Part shown: positions 8,007 to 16,355 of the stretch, one piece after another | Numbering within the stretch: position 1 is the stretch's first letter | How the letters are laid out: the number at the start of each line of letters is the position of its first letter | Assembly (NCBI RefSeq): GCF_049675895.1 | Contig: NZ_CP183834.1 | Location: 2,852,001 to 2,916,000, forward strand | Length of the DNA: 64,000 nt | Source: Ampullimonas aquatilis | Lineage (GTDB): Bacteria > Pseudomonadota > Gammaproteobacteria > Burkholderiales > Burkholderiaceae_D | Reading direction: 5' to 3' | The notes under the pieces: generated by a model | The model's database searches: none | What the model saw: only the letters and a program-made list of their open reading frames with translations | What the model was told of the DNA's origin: nothing | Position numbers and translations under genes: made by a program

Positions 8007-9218
8007 TTATTTAACGATCTCGGCCACTTCCTTTTTACCTGCCTTGATTTCATAAACGGTGATCGCGCCATTCTTCAGATCACCCTTTTCATCAAACTCG
8101 ACTGTGCCACTGACCCCATCAGTTTTGGTTTGCGGCAAAGCAGCAATGATTTTTTCTGGCTCGGTGGAGCCTGCGCGTTTCATGGCATCAACCAATACAT
8201 AAACCGCATCATAGGCAAATGGTCCATACACCTGAACTTCGCTATTGAAGCGCTCTTTGTAATGGGCACGGAATTCTTCGCCTTTGGGCATTTTGGATAA
8301 TGGCAAACCTGCTTCGGTACAAATCAAAGCTTCGGACGCATCACCAGCCAGTTCGATAAATTTGTCAGTACAGGCACCATCACCACCCATCAGATGCATT
8401 TTCATACCCAGCTCTTTCATCTGTCTGGCCATGGGTGCAGCCACATCATCCATGCCACCAAACATGATCACATCAGGTTTAGTCGCTTTCAGTTTGGTCA
8501 GAATCGCCTTGAAATCTTTGGCGGTATTGGTGGTTGCTTCATGAGCCACGACATTGATGCCAGCTTCCTTGGCAACCTTTTCAACAATGTCAGCCAGACC
8601 TTTACCGTATTCGGTCGCATCATCAATCACAGCAATGGATTTTGCCCCCATGGTCTTGATGGCGTAGTTGGCAATTGCCGGACCTTGCTGGGCATCAGTA
8701 GCAATCGTGCGATAAGTCGCCACCATGCCTTTTTCAGTTTTGTCAGCCTTCAGAGTATAGTTAGGATTGGTCGATGAAGGCGAAATTTGTGGGATGCCAG
8801 CACGCGCATAAATCGTTGAGGCTGGAATAGACACACCAGAATTCAAATGCCCAACCACGGCCACCACTTTTTCGTCGACCAGTTTTTCGGCAACGGTTGT
8901 ACCCTGCTTGGGATCGGCAGCATCATCTTCGGCAACCAGTTCCAGTTTGATTTTTTTGCCGCCAATTTCCAGACCGGCTTTGTTGATTTCTTCAACAGCC
9001 AGCCTTGCACCATTTTCATTATCTTTACCCAAGTGGGCGATACCACCAGTCAGCGGTGCCACATGTCCAATCAATACCACAGTTGGTGCTGTTTCAGTCG
9101 TCGCGGCAGGTGCCGCACTGCTCGGTGCCGGCGCGGCTTCTTCTTTTTTGCTACATGCCGACAAGGCCAAAAAAGTGCTGGCTAGCAACAGCGCCAGCTT
9201 GGTCAAGCGTGGTGACAT
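8007..9218 (-). CDS. Branched-chain amino acid-type ABC substrate-binding lipoprotein
   Basis: A 403-residue LivJ/LivK-like binding protein. The N-terminal signal ends in the lipobox LSAC, with Cys22 as the lipidated residue, followed by an Ala/Pro-rich linker (about 25-46) and the Peripla_BP_6 fold beginning VVLIGHVAPLTGG. It should sit on the periplasmic face of the inner membrane and deliver amino acids or related amides to an ABC permease. No livHMGF genes are adjacent. Its own terminator follows, so it is probably monocistronic. The Cys anchor is unusual for Gram-negative binding proteins but is seen in this subgroup. Confidence 0.88.
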   Translation of the reverse strand: MSPRLTKLALLLASTFLALSACSKKEEAAPAPSSAAPAATTETAPTVVLIGHVAPLTGGIAHLGKDNENGARLAVEEINKAGLEIGGKKIKLELVAEDDAADPKQGTTVAEKLVDEKVVAVVGHLNSGVSIPASTIYARAGIPQISPSSTNPNYTLKADKTEKGMVATYRTIATDAQQGPAIANYAIKTMGAKSIAVIDDATEYGKGLADIVEKVAKEAGINVVAHEATTNTAKDFKAILTKLKATKPDVIMFGGMDDVAAPMARQMKELGMKMHLMGGDGACTDKFIELAGDASEALICTEAGLPLSKMPKGEEFRAHYKERFNSEVQVYGPFAYDAVYVLVDAMKRAGSTEPEKIIAALPQTKTDGVSGTVEFDEKGDLKNGAITVYEIKAGKKEVAEIVK

Positions 9219-9268
9219 ATCAGGTTCTCCTTGATGAAAATGAATTGACTAAAGTCCGATCAAACTGA

Positions 9269-10222
9269 CTATAAACCCTTGGGCAAAGGGAAAGTAGTGT
9301 GTTCTTCAACGCCATCGAGCTTACGTACCGTGGTGGCGCCCAATGCGCGCAGCCGTTCAATGATTTGCAAGGCCAGTGCTTCGGGTGCTGAAGCGCCAGC
9401 GGTCAGGCCAATCCGTTTTTTGCCGACCAGCCACTCTGGCTTGATCTGTTCCGGCGCATCAACCATATAGGCGGTGGTACCCTTTTTTTCGGCCACTTCC
9501 CGCAGACGATTGGAATTGGAACTATTGGGACTGCCCACCACGATCACCAGATCGCATTGAGGTGCCATGAATTTCACTGCATCCTGACGATTTTGCGTGG
9601 CATAGCAGATGTCGCCTTTTTTGGGCTCACTGATCAGCGGAAAACGGGCACGCAGCGCAGCAACAATATCGGCGGCATCATCTACCGATAAGGTGGTTTG
9701 GGTGACATAGGCCAACTCGGTTGGATTGGCCACCTGCAATCTGGCAACGTCGGCAACCGATTCCACCAAATGAATACCGCTATCAGTTTGGCCCATGGTG
9801 CCTTCGACCTCCGGGTGACCAGCATGACCCACCATGATGAGCTCTTTACCCGCAGCACGCATCTTGGCCACTTCAATATGAACCTTGGTGACCAAAGGGC
9901 AAGTAGCATCAAATACCTTCAAACCCAGTGCTTCGGCTTCGGCACGGACTGCCTTGGAAACCCCATGTGCGCTGAAAACCACCGTATTGCCCGTCGGTAC
10001 TTCACGCAGATCCTCAATAAAAATGGCACCCTTGCGGCGCAGATCGGCCACCACATAAGCGTTATGAACAATTTCATGACGTACATAAATAGGTGCGCCA
10101 AACTTGGCAAGCGCACGCTCAACAATATCAATGGCGCGATCCACACCAGCACAAAAACCGCGCGGTTGTGCCAAAAGAATTTCGGCTGTGGCAGTAACAT
10201 TAGTCACAATAGCCTCACTCAT
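9269..10222 (-). CDS. ispH: 4-hydroxy-3-methylbut-2-enyl diphosphate reductase
   Basis: A 317-residue iron-sulfur enzyme for the last step of the MEP isoprenoid pathway, reducing HMBPP to IPP and DMAPP. The three cluster cysteines are Cys24 (PRGFCAGVDRA), Cys108 (DATCPLV) and Cys206 (GDICYATQNRQ). The catalytic Glu138 lies in GHPEVEGT, with His53 and His136 for diphosphate binding. The start codon directly abuts the fkpB stop, so the two are co-transcribed, a common arrangement in proteobacteria. Confidence 0.96.
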   Translation of the reverse strand: MSEAIVTNVTATAEILLAQPRGFCAGVDRAIDIVERALAKFGAPIYVRHEIVHNAYVVADLRRKGAIFIEDLREVPTGNTVVFSAHGVSKAVRAEAEALGLKVFDATCPLVTKVHIEVAKMRAAGKELIMVGHAGHPEVEGTMGQTDSGIHLVESVADVARLQVANPTELAYVTQTTLSVDDAADIVAALRARFPLISEPKKGDICYATQNRQDAVKFMAPQCDLVIVVGSPNSSNSNRLREVAEKKGTTAYMVDAPEQIKPEWLVGKKRIGLTAGASAPEALALQIIERLRALGATTVRKLDGVEEHTTFPLPKGL

Positions 10223-10690
10223 TTACAGCACACCAATCAGTTTGACTTCAAATTGAATCGCCTTGCCAGCCAGTGGATGATTGAAATCAAATAAGGCATA
10301 GGCATCCGTCAACTCCTTGAGTACACCAGCATAACTGCCGCCTTGTGGAGTAGGAAACTGCACCAGATCACCTGGCAGCACCGCTTCATCGGGTGATTTA
10401 TTGGCATTGAATGCCGCCCGCGAAATCCGCTGAATCAGTTCTGGGTTGCGCGCACCATAAGCTGCGTCTGCCGACAAGGCAAAGGCTTGCTCGCTGCCTT
10501 CTGGCAAACCAATCAGACAACTTTCCAAAGTTGGTGCCAACTGTCCAGCACCCATCTGGATCGTGGCTGGTTTGTCTGAAAAAGTGTTGATCACCTCGGT
10601 GCCATCTTCCAGCGCAATACGGTAATGGAGGGTCAAAAAGGAATGGGCACTGACCAGCGGCGTGGTCGTATCGTGGTTGGACACAGTCAT
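10223..10690 (-). CDS. fkpB: FKBP-type peptidyl-prolyl cis-trans isomerase
   Basis: A 155-residue SlpA/FkpB-like protein. The FKBP core (HYRIALEDGTEVINTF, then GLPEGSEQAF) encloses an inserted flap domain ending in DFNHPLAGKAIQFEV, as in E. coli SlpA. It is expected to be a cytoplasmic proline isomerase and chaperone. I chose the ATG at 10690 because it gives the usual N-terminus; an upstream in-frame start would add 32 residues without family similarity. It forms an operon with ispH. The usual upstream partner lspA is absent; radC diverges instead. Confidence 0.9.
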   Translation of the reverse strand: MTVSNHDTTTPLVSAHSFLTLHYRIALEDGTEVINTFSDKPATIQMGAGQLAPTLESCLIGLPEGSEQAFALSADAAYGARNPELIQRISRAAFNANKSPDEAVLPGDLVQFPTPQGGSYAGVLKELTDAYALFDFNHPLAGKAIQFEVKLIGVL

Positions 10691-10816
10691 AATGCTTTCA
10701 TGAATCAGTTGTATCCCTGATTGTACGTGAGAAATCGGCCCTCTATACAGCACACAAACATGAATCACCCTCTTCCCAAACACCATCTATGGCAACTAAT
10801 TAACAGCCATTTTAAG

Positions 10817-10885
10817 GAGTATGTTTAAAAATAGGCTCATCAAGTGCGTTAAATAAGCATCAAAATTAATAGTCCCAAGGAGTAT
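10817..10885 (+). repeat. Interspersed intergenic repeat, copy B (upstream of radC)
   Basis: One of five copies in this window sharing a fixed layout: GAGTAT, 20 bases, AGTGCG, then 37 bases ending in TAT (69 bases in all). Here GAGTAT is at 10817 and AGTGCG at 10843. The last part, AAGGAGTAT (10877-10885), doubles as the ribosome-binding site of radC. Upstream it shares ACAGC.ATTTT with copy C at 40138. Confidence 0.7.
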
Positions 10886-10889
10886 AAAT

Positions 10890-11564
10890 TTGGCGATTCA
10901 TGATTGGCCTGAAGATGAACGTCCCCGCGAAAAACTGCTGACTCGCGGCGCCGCAGCATTATCCGATGCTGAGTTGCTCGCCATTTTTTTACGCATGGGC
11001 GTGAGTGGCAAATCGGCAGTGGATTTGGCGCGTGACATGCTGCTGCACTTTGGCAACCTCAATGGTATTTTTACTGCCAGCGCTCAACAATTCTGCGAGA
11101 TCAAAGGACTGGGTCCGGCCAAATTCACCCAATTTCAGGCTGTGCTCGAAATGACCAAGCGCGCCCTGGCAGAACAACTCAAAGCCCGCACTACGCTTAG
11201 CTCGCCCAATGCAGTACGCGATTTTTTGCGCCTGCAGATCGGCAACCGCCCCTATGAAGTTTTCATGGTGTTGTATCTGGATGCACAAAACCGCCTGATC
11301 ACGAGCGAAGAAGCCTTTCGTGGCACCCTCACCCAAACCAGCGTTTATCCGCGCGAAATCGCCCGCTGTGCCCTGGAAAATCAGGCTGCCAGCGTAATAT
11401 TTGCGCACAATCATCCGTCTGGCGTGGCCGAACCCAGTCAGGCAGATCGGCATCTGACCAAAACACTCAAACAAGCCCTGGCCATGCTCGACATTGCCAC
11501 GCTGGATCACTTCATCGTCACCCAGGACAGCATTTTTTCTTTTGCTGAAACAGGTCTGCTATAA
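10890..11564 (+). CDS. radC: RadC-family JAB/MPN-domain protein
   Basis: A 224-residue protein of normal length with an N-terminal helix-hairpin-helix region (SDAELLAIFL, then IKGLGPAKFTQFQAVLE) and a C-terminal JAMM metal site: His173 and His175 in HNHPSG plus Asp186. Despite the name its role in DNA repair is unproven. It starts at TTG 10890 with AAGGAG seven bases before it; the product begins MAIHDWPEDERPREKLL, typical of the family. It stands upstream of rpmB-rpmG, as in many proteobacteria, but rpmB has its own promoter. Confidence 0.93.
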   Translation: MAIHDWPEDERPREKLLTRGAAALSDAELLAIFLRMGVSGKSAVDLARDMLLHFGNLNGIFTASAQQFCEIKGLGPAKFTQFQAVLEMTKRALAEQLKARTTLSSPNAVRDFLRLQIGNRPYEVFMVLYLDAQNRLITSEEAFRGTLTQTSVYPREIARCALENQAASVIFAHNHPSGVAEPSQADRHLTKTLKQALAMLDIATLDHFIVTQDSIFSFAETGLL

Positions 11565-11645
11565 ATCAACCCACCTTGAACACAAGTAAACATGCGGATT
11601 TGCCGGAGCATGAGTCATTTACCATCAGGAAACGAGCAAAACAAC

Positions 11646-11674
11646 TTGACCAAAAACACCTTTGCCCTTATGAT
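11646..11674 (+). promoter_or_regulatory. Sigma-70 promoter for rpmB-rpmG
   Basis: TTGACC at 11646-11651 and TATGAT at 11669-11674 are separated by exactly 17 bases, close to the sigma-70 consensus. The expected start of transcription is about 70 bases upstream of the rpmB ATG. Confidence 0.75.
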
Positions 11675-11751
11675 GATGGGCTTTTCGATTAACACCTCTT
11701 GCCTCGGTTTATTTGCCGTGGGCACTAAACCAAGAATTCAGGAGTACCACC

Positions 11752-11988
11752 ATGGCACGCGTATGTCAGGTCACGGGAAAAGGGCCGATGGTTGGCAACA
11801 ATGTTTCCCACGCCAATAACAAAACCAAACGTCGTTTTTTGCCTAACCTGCAAAATCGTCGTTTCTGGGTCGAAAGCGAAAACCGCTGGGTTCGCCTTCG
11901 CTTGACCAATGCAGGCCTGCGCCTGATCGACAAAAACGGTATTGACTCCGTTCTGTCCGATCTGCGTGCTCGCGGCGAAGCCATTTAA
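11752..11988 (+). CDS. rpmB: 50S ribosomal protein L28
   Basis: A 78-residue protein beginning MARVCQVTGKGPMVGNN, the canonical L28 N-terminus and length. The ATG at 11752 is preceded by CAGGAG. It is followed after 12 bases by rpmG, as usual, and driven by a clear sigma-70 promoter. Confidence 0.97.
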   Translation: MARVCQVTGKGPMVGNNVSHANNKTKRRFLPNLQNRRFWVESENRWVRLRLTNAGLRLIDKNGIDSVLSDLRARGEAI

Positions 11989-12000
11989 TAGGAGCCTACC

Positions 12001-12156
12001 ATGCGCGACAAGATCAAACTCGAATCCACCGCCGGTACTGGTCATTTTTACACCACCACCAAAAACAAGCGCACCATGCCTGAAAAAATGGAGATCAAAA
12101 AGTATGATCCTGTTGTTCGCAAGCATGTTGCCTACAAAGAAACAAAAATCAAATAA
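12001..12156 (+). CDS. rpmG: 50S ribosomal protein L33
   Basis: A 51-residue basic protein beginning MRDKIKLESTAGTGHFYTTT and ending in AYKETKIK. It contains no cysteines, so it is the zinc-free form of L33. TAGGAG lies before the ATG. It is co-transcribed with rpmB and followed by a terminator. Confidence 0.97.
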   Translation: MRDKIKLESTAGTGHFYTTTKNKRTMPEKMEIKKYDPVVRKHVAYKETKIK

Positions 12157-12195
12157 TAAAGGTCGAGGCTGCACCGCAGCTGATCCGGCTCTCAC

Positions 12196-12219
12196 AAACC
12201 CGCTACAAGCGGGTTTTTT
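12196..12219 (+). terminator. Rho-independent terminator after rpmG
   Basis: Stem AAACCCGC/GCGGGTTT with a five-base loop and a run of six T, 40 bases after the rpmG stop. Confidence 0.9.
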
Positions 12220-12432
12220 ATTGCCTGTTACTTTTACACCTGGTCGGCATCTGCGCCTAATCAGACACCCTTACAGTCGACTGACTAACGCTTTCAATGA
12301 CAGCAACCCAAGCCATTCAGCGTCATCATACTAAGCTGTCATACTCAACTTTACCTGGCAACTAAGGGATAGGCCTAAGGATATAGCGTACCGATTGCTC
12401 TACACTCAAAACCGCATGCTCAAGGAGACTTC

Positions 12433-13050
12433 ATGAATGCCCTGCTCAAATTTGCCCGCCTGATCGACGCCTTCACTGAAGCAATCGGCAAAACAGTCGG
12501 TTGGCTGATATTGCTGGCCGTGATCATCTGCACCACCAACGCCTTGATGCGTTATACCTTCAGCATGAGCTCCAATGCCTGGCTTGAAATTCAATGGTAT
12601 CTGTTTGCCGGAGTCTTTATGCTGGCTGCCGCTTACACCCTGCGTAAAAATGAACATGTGCGTATCGACGTCATTACCAGCCACTTTTCACCACGTGTAC
12701 AAGCCTGGATCGACATTTTGGGCAGTCTGTTCTTTTTATTGCCGCTATGCTTGTTGATGCTTGATTTTTCCATTCCCTACGCACTGAAATCAATTCAATC
12801 GCAGGAGATGTCGCAAAACGCTGGCGGCCTGATCGTCTGGCCTGCCCGGCTATTAATCCCCGCAGGCTTTGCCTTGTTAACGATCCAGGCCTGTTCAGAA
12901 CTCATCAAACGAGTCGCATTTTTACGCGGCATGATCGATAGCAGCGAATTTGAAAAAGGCAGCCAATCTGCTGAAGACGAAATCATTGCCATTGCCAAAG
13001 CCAATCAATTAAATGTTCCGGTTGCCGATCTGAACATCACCAAGGACTGA
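12433..13050 (+). CDS. dctQ: TRAP transporter small permease subunit (DctQ family)
   Basis: A 205-residue protein with four predicted membrane helices in the first approximately 165 residues, including LEIQWYLFAGVFMLAAAYTL and the following RKNEHVRIDV, typical of the DctQ family. It pairs with the large subunit DctM encoded two bases downstream to form a sodium-driven secondary transporter for an organic acid. AAGGAG precedes the ATG. No periplasmic DctP receptor gene is found anywhere in this window, so the receptor must be encoded elsewhere. The charged C-terminal tail (about 170-205) is longer than in many homologues. Confidence 0.88.
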   Translation: MNALLKFARLIDAFTEAIGKTVGWLILLAVIICTTNALMRYTFSMSSNAWLEIQWYLFAGVFMLAAAYTLRKNEHVRIDVITSHFSPRVQAWIDILGSLFFLLPLCLLMLDFSIPYALKSIQSQEMSQNAGGLIVWPARLLIPAGFALLTIQACSELIKRVAFLRGMIDSSEFEKGSQSAEDEIIAIAKANQLNVPVADLNITKD

Positions 13051-13052
13051 CT

Positions 13053-14531
13053 ATGCTTGCCGCCATTCTGCCTGGCATTGCCCCTTTTATTGCCGAAAAC
13101 ATGGCGCCCATCATGTTTGGCGCCTTGGTACTGTTTTTACTGTGTGGTTATCCCGTAGCGTTTGCACTCGCCGCCAACGGGCTGTTTTTTGGATTGATTG
13201 GCATTGATGTCGGTCTACTCAAACCAGAGTTAATGCAAGCCCTGCCCAACCGGGTTTTTGGCATTATGCAAAATGACACTTTGCTGGCCATTCCCTTCTT
13301 CAGTTTCATGGGACTGATTCTGGAACGCAGTGGCATGGCCGAAGACCTGCTCGACACGATTGGCCAACTGTTCGGGCCGATTCGCGGCGGCATAGCTTAT
13401 GCCGTGATTTTTGTTGGCGCACTACTCGCCGCAACCACTGGTGTCGTGGCTGCATCAGTCATCTCAATGGGCTTGATCTCGCTGCCGCTGATGCTCAAAT
13501 ATGGCTACGATAAAAAACTGGCCTCGGGTGTGATTGCCGCTTCGGGCACGTTGGCACAAATCATTCCACCATCCTTAGTGCTGATTGTCATGGCCGATCA
13601 ATTAGGCCGCTCCGTCGGCGATATGTATCAAGGTGCTTTTTTGCCCGGTCTGGTTTTAACCGGATTTTATGCAGTGTATGTGCTGCTCGTGACACTGATC
13701 AAACCCGAAGCGGCACCTGCACTGCCACTTGAAGCCAGATCATTGCGTGGCATGGCATTGTTTAATCGTGCCATTGTGGCATTGTTGCCCCCATTAGTCC
13801 TGATCTTCCTGGTGCTGGGTACTATTTTTCTAGGCATTGCCACCCCAACCGAAGGTGGCGGCATGGGAGCTGCCGGCGCGTTGTTATTGGCATTATTCAA
13901 ACGCCGCCTAACCTGGTCTTTACTGCGTCAGGCGCTTGATTCCACCACCAAACTTTCCTGCTTTGTCTTGTTCATCCTGGTTGGCTCCACCGTATTTGGC
14001 CTGGTGTTTCGAGGTGTGAATGGTGATCTGTGGGTTGAACATTTATTGACCGCCTTGCCTGGTGGTCAACTGGGTTTTTTGATTGTGGTCAACATTCTGT
14101 TTTTCTGCCTGGCCTTTTTCCTCGACTTTTTTGAACTCGCCTTCATTCTGGTACCACTGGTCGGCCCAGTCGCCGACAAGCTGGGCATTGATCTGATCTG
14201 GTTTGGTGTTCTGTTGGGCGTGAATATGCAAACATCCTTCATGCACCCCCCCTTTGGCTTTGCACTCTTCTACTTACGCTCGGTAGCGCCTAAAGTTGTC
14301 AAGACCACCGAAATTTATTGGGGTGCCGTACCGTTTGTGGTGATTCAGGTCATCATGGTTGCGCTGATCATTGCCTTCCCCAAACTGGTCAGCCATGATG
14401 CCACCAAGGCCAAAACCGAAGACGTGCCCTTGCAGATTGAAAGCCCTGCCGAGAATGGGGATGGTCAATCCGGCAGTAGCAATTCTGAACCTGATGCCCC
14501 ACAGTTCTCGATTCAGGATGATAAAAAATAA
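13053..14531 (+). CDS. dctM: TRAP transporter large permease subunit (DctM family)
   Basis: A 492-residue membrane protein with about twelve hydrophobic segments. Family features include the ASGTLAQIIPPSLVLIV loop, IATPTEGGGMGAAGAL, and MQTSFMHPPFGFALFYL near the end. It forms the ion-coupled translocation path with DctQ. After the last helix (about residue 450) there is a hydrophilic tail of roughly 40 residues rich in Glu, Ser and Asp. The substrate is unknown; C4-dicarboxylates or other carboxylates are typical. No terminator was recognised after the gene. Confidence 0.92.
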   Translation: MLAAILPGIAPFIAENMAPIMFGALVLFLLCGYPVAFALAANGLFFGLIGIDVGLLKPELMQALPNRVFGIMQNDTLLAIPFFSFMGLILERSGMAEDLLDTIGQLFGPIRGGIAYAVIFVGALLAATTGVVAASVISMGLISLPLMLKYGYDKKLASGVIAASGTLAQIIPPSLVLIVMADQLGRSVGDMYQGAFLPGLVLTGFYAVYVLLVTLIKPEAAPALPLEARSLRGMALFNRAIVALLPPLVLIFLVLGTIFLGIATPTEGGGMGAAGALLLALFKRRLTWSLLRQALDSTTKLSCFVLFILVGSTVFGLVFRGVNGDLWVEHLLTALPGGQLGFLIVVNILFFCLAFFLDFFELAFILVPLVGPVADKLGIDLIWFGVLLGVNMQTSFMHPPFGFALFYLRSVAPKVVKTTEIYWGAVPFVVIQVIMVALIIAFPKLVSHDATKAKTEDVPLQIESPAENGDGQSGSSNSEPDAPQFSIQDDKK

Positions 14532-14617
14532 TAATGCCGTCAATGACAAGACCAACCTGACCGGCTCATATGAAGATAGCTTGACAGACTAGAGAACACT
14601 GGTTCACAACTCGATCT

Positions 14618-15703
14618 TCATGATCGGGACGAGAACCATTGCTGAAAGCCTTCTATAGCGTCAGGCATCACCGCTCTCGCACGATCGTTTATCTGAACTT
14701 CAGCGAGGCGAATAGCGTTTCGCCAATCGGGTTCGCCACACAGTGCTGTAGCAATATCTGCCGCATCGAGCATGGCAAGATTGACGCCCAGTCCGACTGG
14801 CGGCATAAGATGAGCAGCATCGCCAATCAGCGTGATGCCCATCCGTGGCATCCATCCAAAATCTGCCGGCAAGGTATAGATCAGTCGCTCGGCAAAGACA
14901 CCACAGGCATGCAGGAGATGGCGCAGATTAGGTGCCCAGTTCTGATAGCAGGTTTGGAGCAGTTCTCTAGCCGCGATATGTGCGGTCTCGTTTTCAAGCC
15001 GGTCCTTGGGACGTTTAAGTGCCGCATAGATGCAGATGCGTCCCTGTCCGTTGCGTTGTGCAAAGATCGCCTCCGCCCCACCGAAAGAAAACAGTGATCC
15101 CCGGCCAACCAGTGCAGCCTCTTGTGTGGTCGGGGCTTCGATCCAACCTTCAAAAAATGTAATGCCCGTATAGATTGGCTGGATTTCGCTCAAGGACGGC
15201 CTGACGCGTGACCAAGCACCATCCGCACCAATGACCAAATCGGCTTTGACCCGTGAGCCATCCGCAAAGAACAGCTCATGCTGACACGCCCCGCCAGAGT
15301 CGATATGGGTCAATCGACTACCCCATCGCACCACATCGGCAGGCAACGCATCAAGCAACAAGTTTCGCAGCACACCGCGATCAATTTCAGGCCGATCCAG
15401 GTGTTCATCGGGCCTGGAAGTACCTGCGATAGCTCGTCCCGAAATGGAATCAACATCACGCTCATCCTGGTCCTCGTGGCGAGCAATCGCCCGGAACGCA
15501 TCAAGCAATCCCGCGCGTTTGAGCGCAATCTGTCCCTTGTCTTCATGCAAATCCAGGGTTCCGCCTTGCGCACGGTGTGCAGTTGATAGCTCGCCCTCAT
15601 AGACACATACACGATGCCCGCCTCGATGCAGGATGACAGCAGCAGTCAATCCAGCGGGACCACCGCCCACGATAGCAATTTTCGGTTTGATAGAAATAGA
15701 CAT
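14618..15703 (-). CDS. FAD-dependent monooxygenase, TetX/PHBH-like
   Basis: A 361-residue group A flavin hydroxylase. The N-terminal Rossmann motif is IAIVGGGPAGLTAA (residues 10-23), a middle stretch LVIGADGAWSRVRP marks the DG motif, and GDAAHLMPPVGLGVNLAM is the second FAD-binding motif. The overall make-up resembles TetX-type enzymes, but the substrate cannot be inferred and resistance should not be assumed. I chose the ATG at 15703, giving the standard N-terminus. It diverges from a MarR regulator across a 63-base space filled with repeats, so it is very likely that regulator's target. Confidence 0.85.
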   Translation of the reverse strand: MSISIKPKIAIVGGGPAGLTAAVILHRGGHRVCVYEGELSTAHRAQGGTLDLHEDKGQIALKRAGLLDAFRAIARHEDQDERDVDSISGRAIAGTSRPDEHLDRPEIDRGVLRNLLLDALPADVVRWGSRLTHIDSGGACQHELFFADGSRVKADLVIGADGAWSRVRPSLSEIQPIYTGITFFEGWIEAPTTQEAALVGRGSLFSFGGAEAIFAQRNGQGRICIYAALKRPKDRLENETAHIAARELLQTCYQNWAPNLRHLLHACGVFAERLIYTLPADFGWMPRMGITLIGDAAHLMPPVGLGVNLAMLDAADIATALCGEPDWRNAIRLAEVQINDRARAVMPDAIEGFQQWFSSRS

Positions 15704-15715
15704 TGTGTCAGTGCT

Positions 15716-15768
15716 CCAATTTAAGATATATTGGTTCCAATGTAAATTATATCGGAACCAATGTAAAT
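15716..15768. promoter_or_regulatory. Putative MarR operator between monooxygenase and regulator genes
   Basis: ATTGGTTCC at 15730-15738 and GGAACCAAT at 15754-15762 form a perfect 9-base inverted repeat. CCAATGTAAAT occurs twice as a direct repeat, at 15737 and 15758, exactly 21 bases apart. Another CCAAT at 15716 pairs with ATTGG at 15730. The rightmost unit overlaps the start codon of the MarR gene. Binding of the adjacent MarR protein is inferred from position and symmetry. Confidence 0.6.
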
Positions 15769-16228
15769 GCCTAACAACACTGCCGACTGGCGACCCGGTG
15801 GGAGCCCAGGCTTCCACCTCAATCTGCTTTCACGACTGCTTACCCGGTTCTTCGATCGCCACCTTGCCGATCTTGCTATTAACGTGGCGTATCTACCTGT
15901 GCTGGGTGCGCTACGAGGATCTACGCCGCTCTCACAGAAAGAACTGGCCCAAATTGGTCAAATTGGCCAGCCAGCTATGGCGCAAATGTTGGAGCGGATG
16001 CTCAAGGAAGGACTATTGATTCGGACATCGGATCCGACTGATAGTCGAAAAGCTCAGTTCACGTTGTCTGAAAGAGCAACCGATCAAATGGCGAGCATCC
16101 GCTCGGCTTTGTCCGAGGGAAACAGTCAGATCTTCTCTGTACTAACGGATGACGAGATTGAAGAATTCATGGCAAGCCTGAAGAAGATTGAAGCTAGACT
16201 AAAAACATTACTGGAAGCCGAAAAGTAA
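15767..16228 (+). CDS. MarR-family transcriptional regulator
   Basis: A 153-residue winged-helix protein. The recognition helix region is LSQKELAQIGQIGQPAMAQM, and the wing region holds RTSDPTDSRKAQFTLSERA, the DxRxxxxxLT-like MarR signature. C-terminal helices would form the dimer interface. It diverges from the flavin monooxygenase gene and probably represses both genes through repeats in the short space between them. The ATG at 15767 lies inside one repeat unit and has only a weak ribosome site (GGAACC). The ligand is unknown. Confidence 0.87.
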   Translation: MPNNTADWRPGGSPGFHLNLLSRLLTRFFDRHLADLAINVAYLPVLGALRGSTPLSQKELAQIGQIGQPAMAQMLERMLKEGLLIRTSDPTDSRKAQFTLSERATDQMASIRSALSEGNSQIFSVLTDDEIEEFMASLKKIEARLKTLLEAEK

Positions 16229-16307
16229 CAATGCGGCTTGGGGAGAGAAACGCCCTCTAGTGAGCCTCAGCAAACGTCAGTCAATCCGGTGTTACGTCAT
16301 GATGAAA

Positions 16308-16333
16308 CAAAAAAAGGGAGCCGCAGCTCCCTT
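16308..16333 (-). terminator. Rho-independent terminator of the lut-lctP operon
   Basis: On the minus strand, stem AAGGGAGC/GCTCCCTT with a short loop is followed by a run of T. It lies 23 bases beyond the lctP stop codon. Confidence 0.85.
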
Positions 16334-16355
16334 GAAGGGCAGTTGGAGAACTCGC

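Noticed and set aside
9698..10294. 198-codon open frame antisense to ispH and fkpB
   Set aside because: Crosses two conserved genes on the other strand and has no domain.
12340..12432. ATAGGCCTAAGGATAT region before dctQ resembling the repeat end box
   Set aside because: No AGTGCG at the required distance and no matching first box on either strand.
14618..15703. Reading the TetX-like monooxygenase as a tetracycline resistance gene
   Set aside because: Only the general group A flavin hydroxylase motifs can be seen. Substrate residues cannot be assigned, and the family is very broad.
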